Source of the DNA: Thiobacillus sp. UBA2186
Lineage (GTDB): Bacteria > Pseudomonadota > Gammaproteobacteria > Burkholderiales > Thiobacillaceae
Reading direction: 5' to 3'
Length of the DNA: 7,739 bases
Assembly: GCA_002327405.1 (NCBI GenBank)
Contig: DCVO01000135.1
Coordinates: forward strand, 1 to 7,739
Shown: positions 6,319 through 7,739 of the stretch, piece by piece
Position numbering within the stretch: the stretch's first letter is position 1
Layout: each line of letters opens with the position of its first letter
Program-made: the position numbers and the translations under genes
Notes under the pieces: model-generated
Databases searched by the model: none
Seen by the model: the letters and a program-made list of their open reading frames with translations, nothing else
Told to the model about the DNA's origin: nothing

Positions 6319-6323
6319 TCATC

Positions 6324-7302
6324 ATGCGTGCCTGGCTGCTTCCCGAAAACATCGAAGACGTGCTGCCGCCCAAGGCCTGGAGGCTGGAGGACGTGCGCCG
6401 CGCCATGCTCGACCTGTTCCGCGGCCGCGGCTTCGAGTTGGTGGTGCCGCCGCTCATCGAATACGTCGATTCCCTGCTGACCGGCGCCGGCACCGATCTC
6501 GATCTCAAGACCTTCAAGCTGGTCGACCAGCTTTCCGGTCGCATGATGGGGGTGCGTGCAGACATGACGCCGCAGGTGGCCCGCATCGATGCGCACCTGC
6601 TGGGCCACAATCCCGTCAACCGCCTGTGCTATGCGGGCAGCGTGCTGCACACCGTGCCGGACGGGGTTTATCGCTCGCGCGAGCCCATGCAGTTGGGCGC
6701 GGAGCTGTATGGCGTAGCGGGCGTGGAGGGCGATCTGGAAATCCTCACGCTGATGTTGGATGCACTGCAGGCTGCCGGTCTCAAGAACCCCCAGCTCGAT
6801 ATCGGCCATGTCGGCATTTATCGTGCGCTGGTTGAGGAAGCCGGCCTGTGCGCCGAAGTGGAAGAGGCGCTGTTCAAAGCCCTGCAGGCCAAGGCGGCCG
6901 ACGAAGTCCGTTCGCTTTGCGAGGGATTGAACCCCAAGCTGGGGCAGGCACTTGTGGCGTTAACGCAGTTATACGGCGGTGTGGAAATTCTGCAGACTGC
7001 ACGCACGACGCTGCCGGATAATCCGCGCATTCATGCTGCGCTGGATACGCTGGCGCATCTGGCCGATTCGCTGGAAGGGCGCGGCATCGATCTCGCGCTC
7101 GATCTCGCCGAACTGCGCGGCTATGGCTACCACAGCGGCGCGGTGTTCGCCGCCTACACCGGCGGGCACAGCCGTGCCATCGCCCTCGGCGGGCGTTACG
7201 ACGAAGCCGGCAAGGCCTTCGGCCGTGCGCGCCCGGCGACGGGATTCAGTCTTGACCTGCGCGAGCTGGTGGAAGCCGCGCCAGGCGAACAATCAAACCT
7301 CT

Positions 7303-7304
<2 letters not shown>
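6324..7304 (+). CDS. hisZ: ATP phosphoribosyltransferase regulatory subunit HisZ (short form)
   Basis: A 326-residue histidyl-tRNA synthetase paralogue that charges no tRNA. It forms an octamer with the short form of HisG to catalyse and regulate the first step of histidine synthesis (ATP plus PRPP). It begins W-L-L-P-E-N-I-E-D-V-L-P, a typical HisZ start. The class II synthetase core is clear: D-L-K-T-F-K-L-V-D, G-V-R-A-D-M-T-P-Q (76-84), the motif-2 region Y-A-G-S-V-L-H-T, G-H-V-G-I-Y-R-A, R-G-Y-G-Y-H-S-G, and motif-3 G-G-R-Y-D (289-293) with T-G-F-S (306-309). It stops about 17 residues after that, so the roughly 55-60-residue C-terminal segment of most betaproteobacterial HisZ proteins (about 385 aa) is missing. 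ATG 6324 is chosen because upstream in-frame sequence is the DUF2065 gene read out of frame. There is no good SD; coupling to DUF2065 (5 bp) is likely. Confidence 0.94.

Positions 7305-7739
<435 letters not shown>

Noticed and set aside
6210..6323. Upstream in-frame extension of hisZ by 38 codons
   Set aside because: The added residues are the DUF2065 gene read in another frame and do not match HisZ. ATG 6324 gives the normal N-terminus.

Overview
The window reads as a GC-rich betaproteobacterial chromosome segment. The gene order hfq-hflX-hflK-hflC-DUF2065-hisZ-purA is a familiar betaproteobacterial arrangement, and the Hfq, HflK/HflC and PurA sequences fit that group. A Nitrosomonadales/Gallionellaceae-type organism is plausible but cannot be fixed from sequence alone. 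Every gene is on the + strand, and there is no sign of mobile DNA, CRISPR, rRNA or tRNA.

Layout. (1) Positions 1-567 hold the C-terminal half of a GalT-like sugar-1-phosphate nucleotidyltransferase of the HIT superfamily, cut by the window edge. (2) After a 101-bp gap, 669-2510 encodes a GAF-GGDEF-EAL protein with near-complete active-site motifs for both making and breaking c-di-GMP. (3) A 135-bp intergenic region (2511-2645) carries a good promoter candidate that reads both as sigma70-like and, more strikingly, as sigma32 (heat-shock)-like. It is followed by a short leader whose Shine-Dalgarno region contains four consecutive A-R-N triplets, the known distal-face Hfq recognition pattern. 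(4) A tightly packed cluster then runs to the window end: hfq (2646-2885), hflX (2902-4047, apparently with a CTG start), hflK (4070-5254), hflC (5251-6129), a DUF2065 small membrane protein (6130-6318), hisZ (6324-7304) and the first 141 codons of purA (7317 to the edge). Spacings are -4 to 22 bp with no terminator visible, so one operon is likely.

How the genes work together. Hfq (sRNA chaperone), HflX (ribosome-splitting GTPase) and HflK/HflC (membrane SPFH complex controlling FtsH) form a stress and quality-control set, which suits a heat-shock-like promoter. HisZ and PurA are downstream housekeeping enzymes for histidine and AMP synthesis, apparently sharing the transcript.

No wholly new system is evident. 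The points most worth a second look are the sigma32-like promoter, the possible Hfq autoregulatory site, the CTG initiation of hflX, the short HisZ lacking the C-terminal segment usual in betaproteobacteria, and the c-di-GMP enzyme placed directly upstream of hfq.
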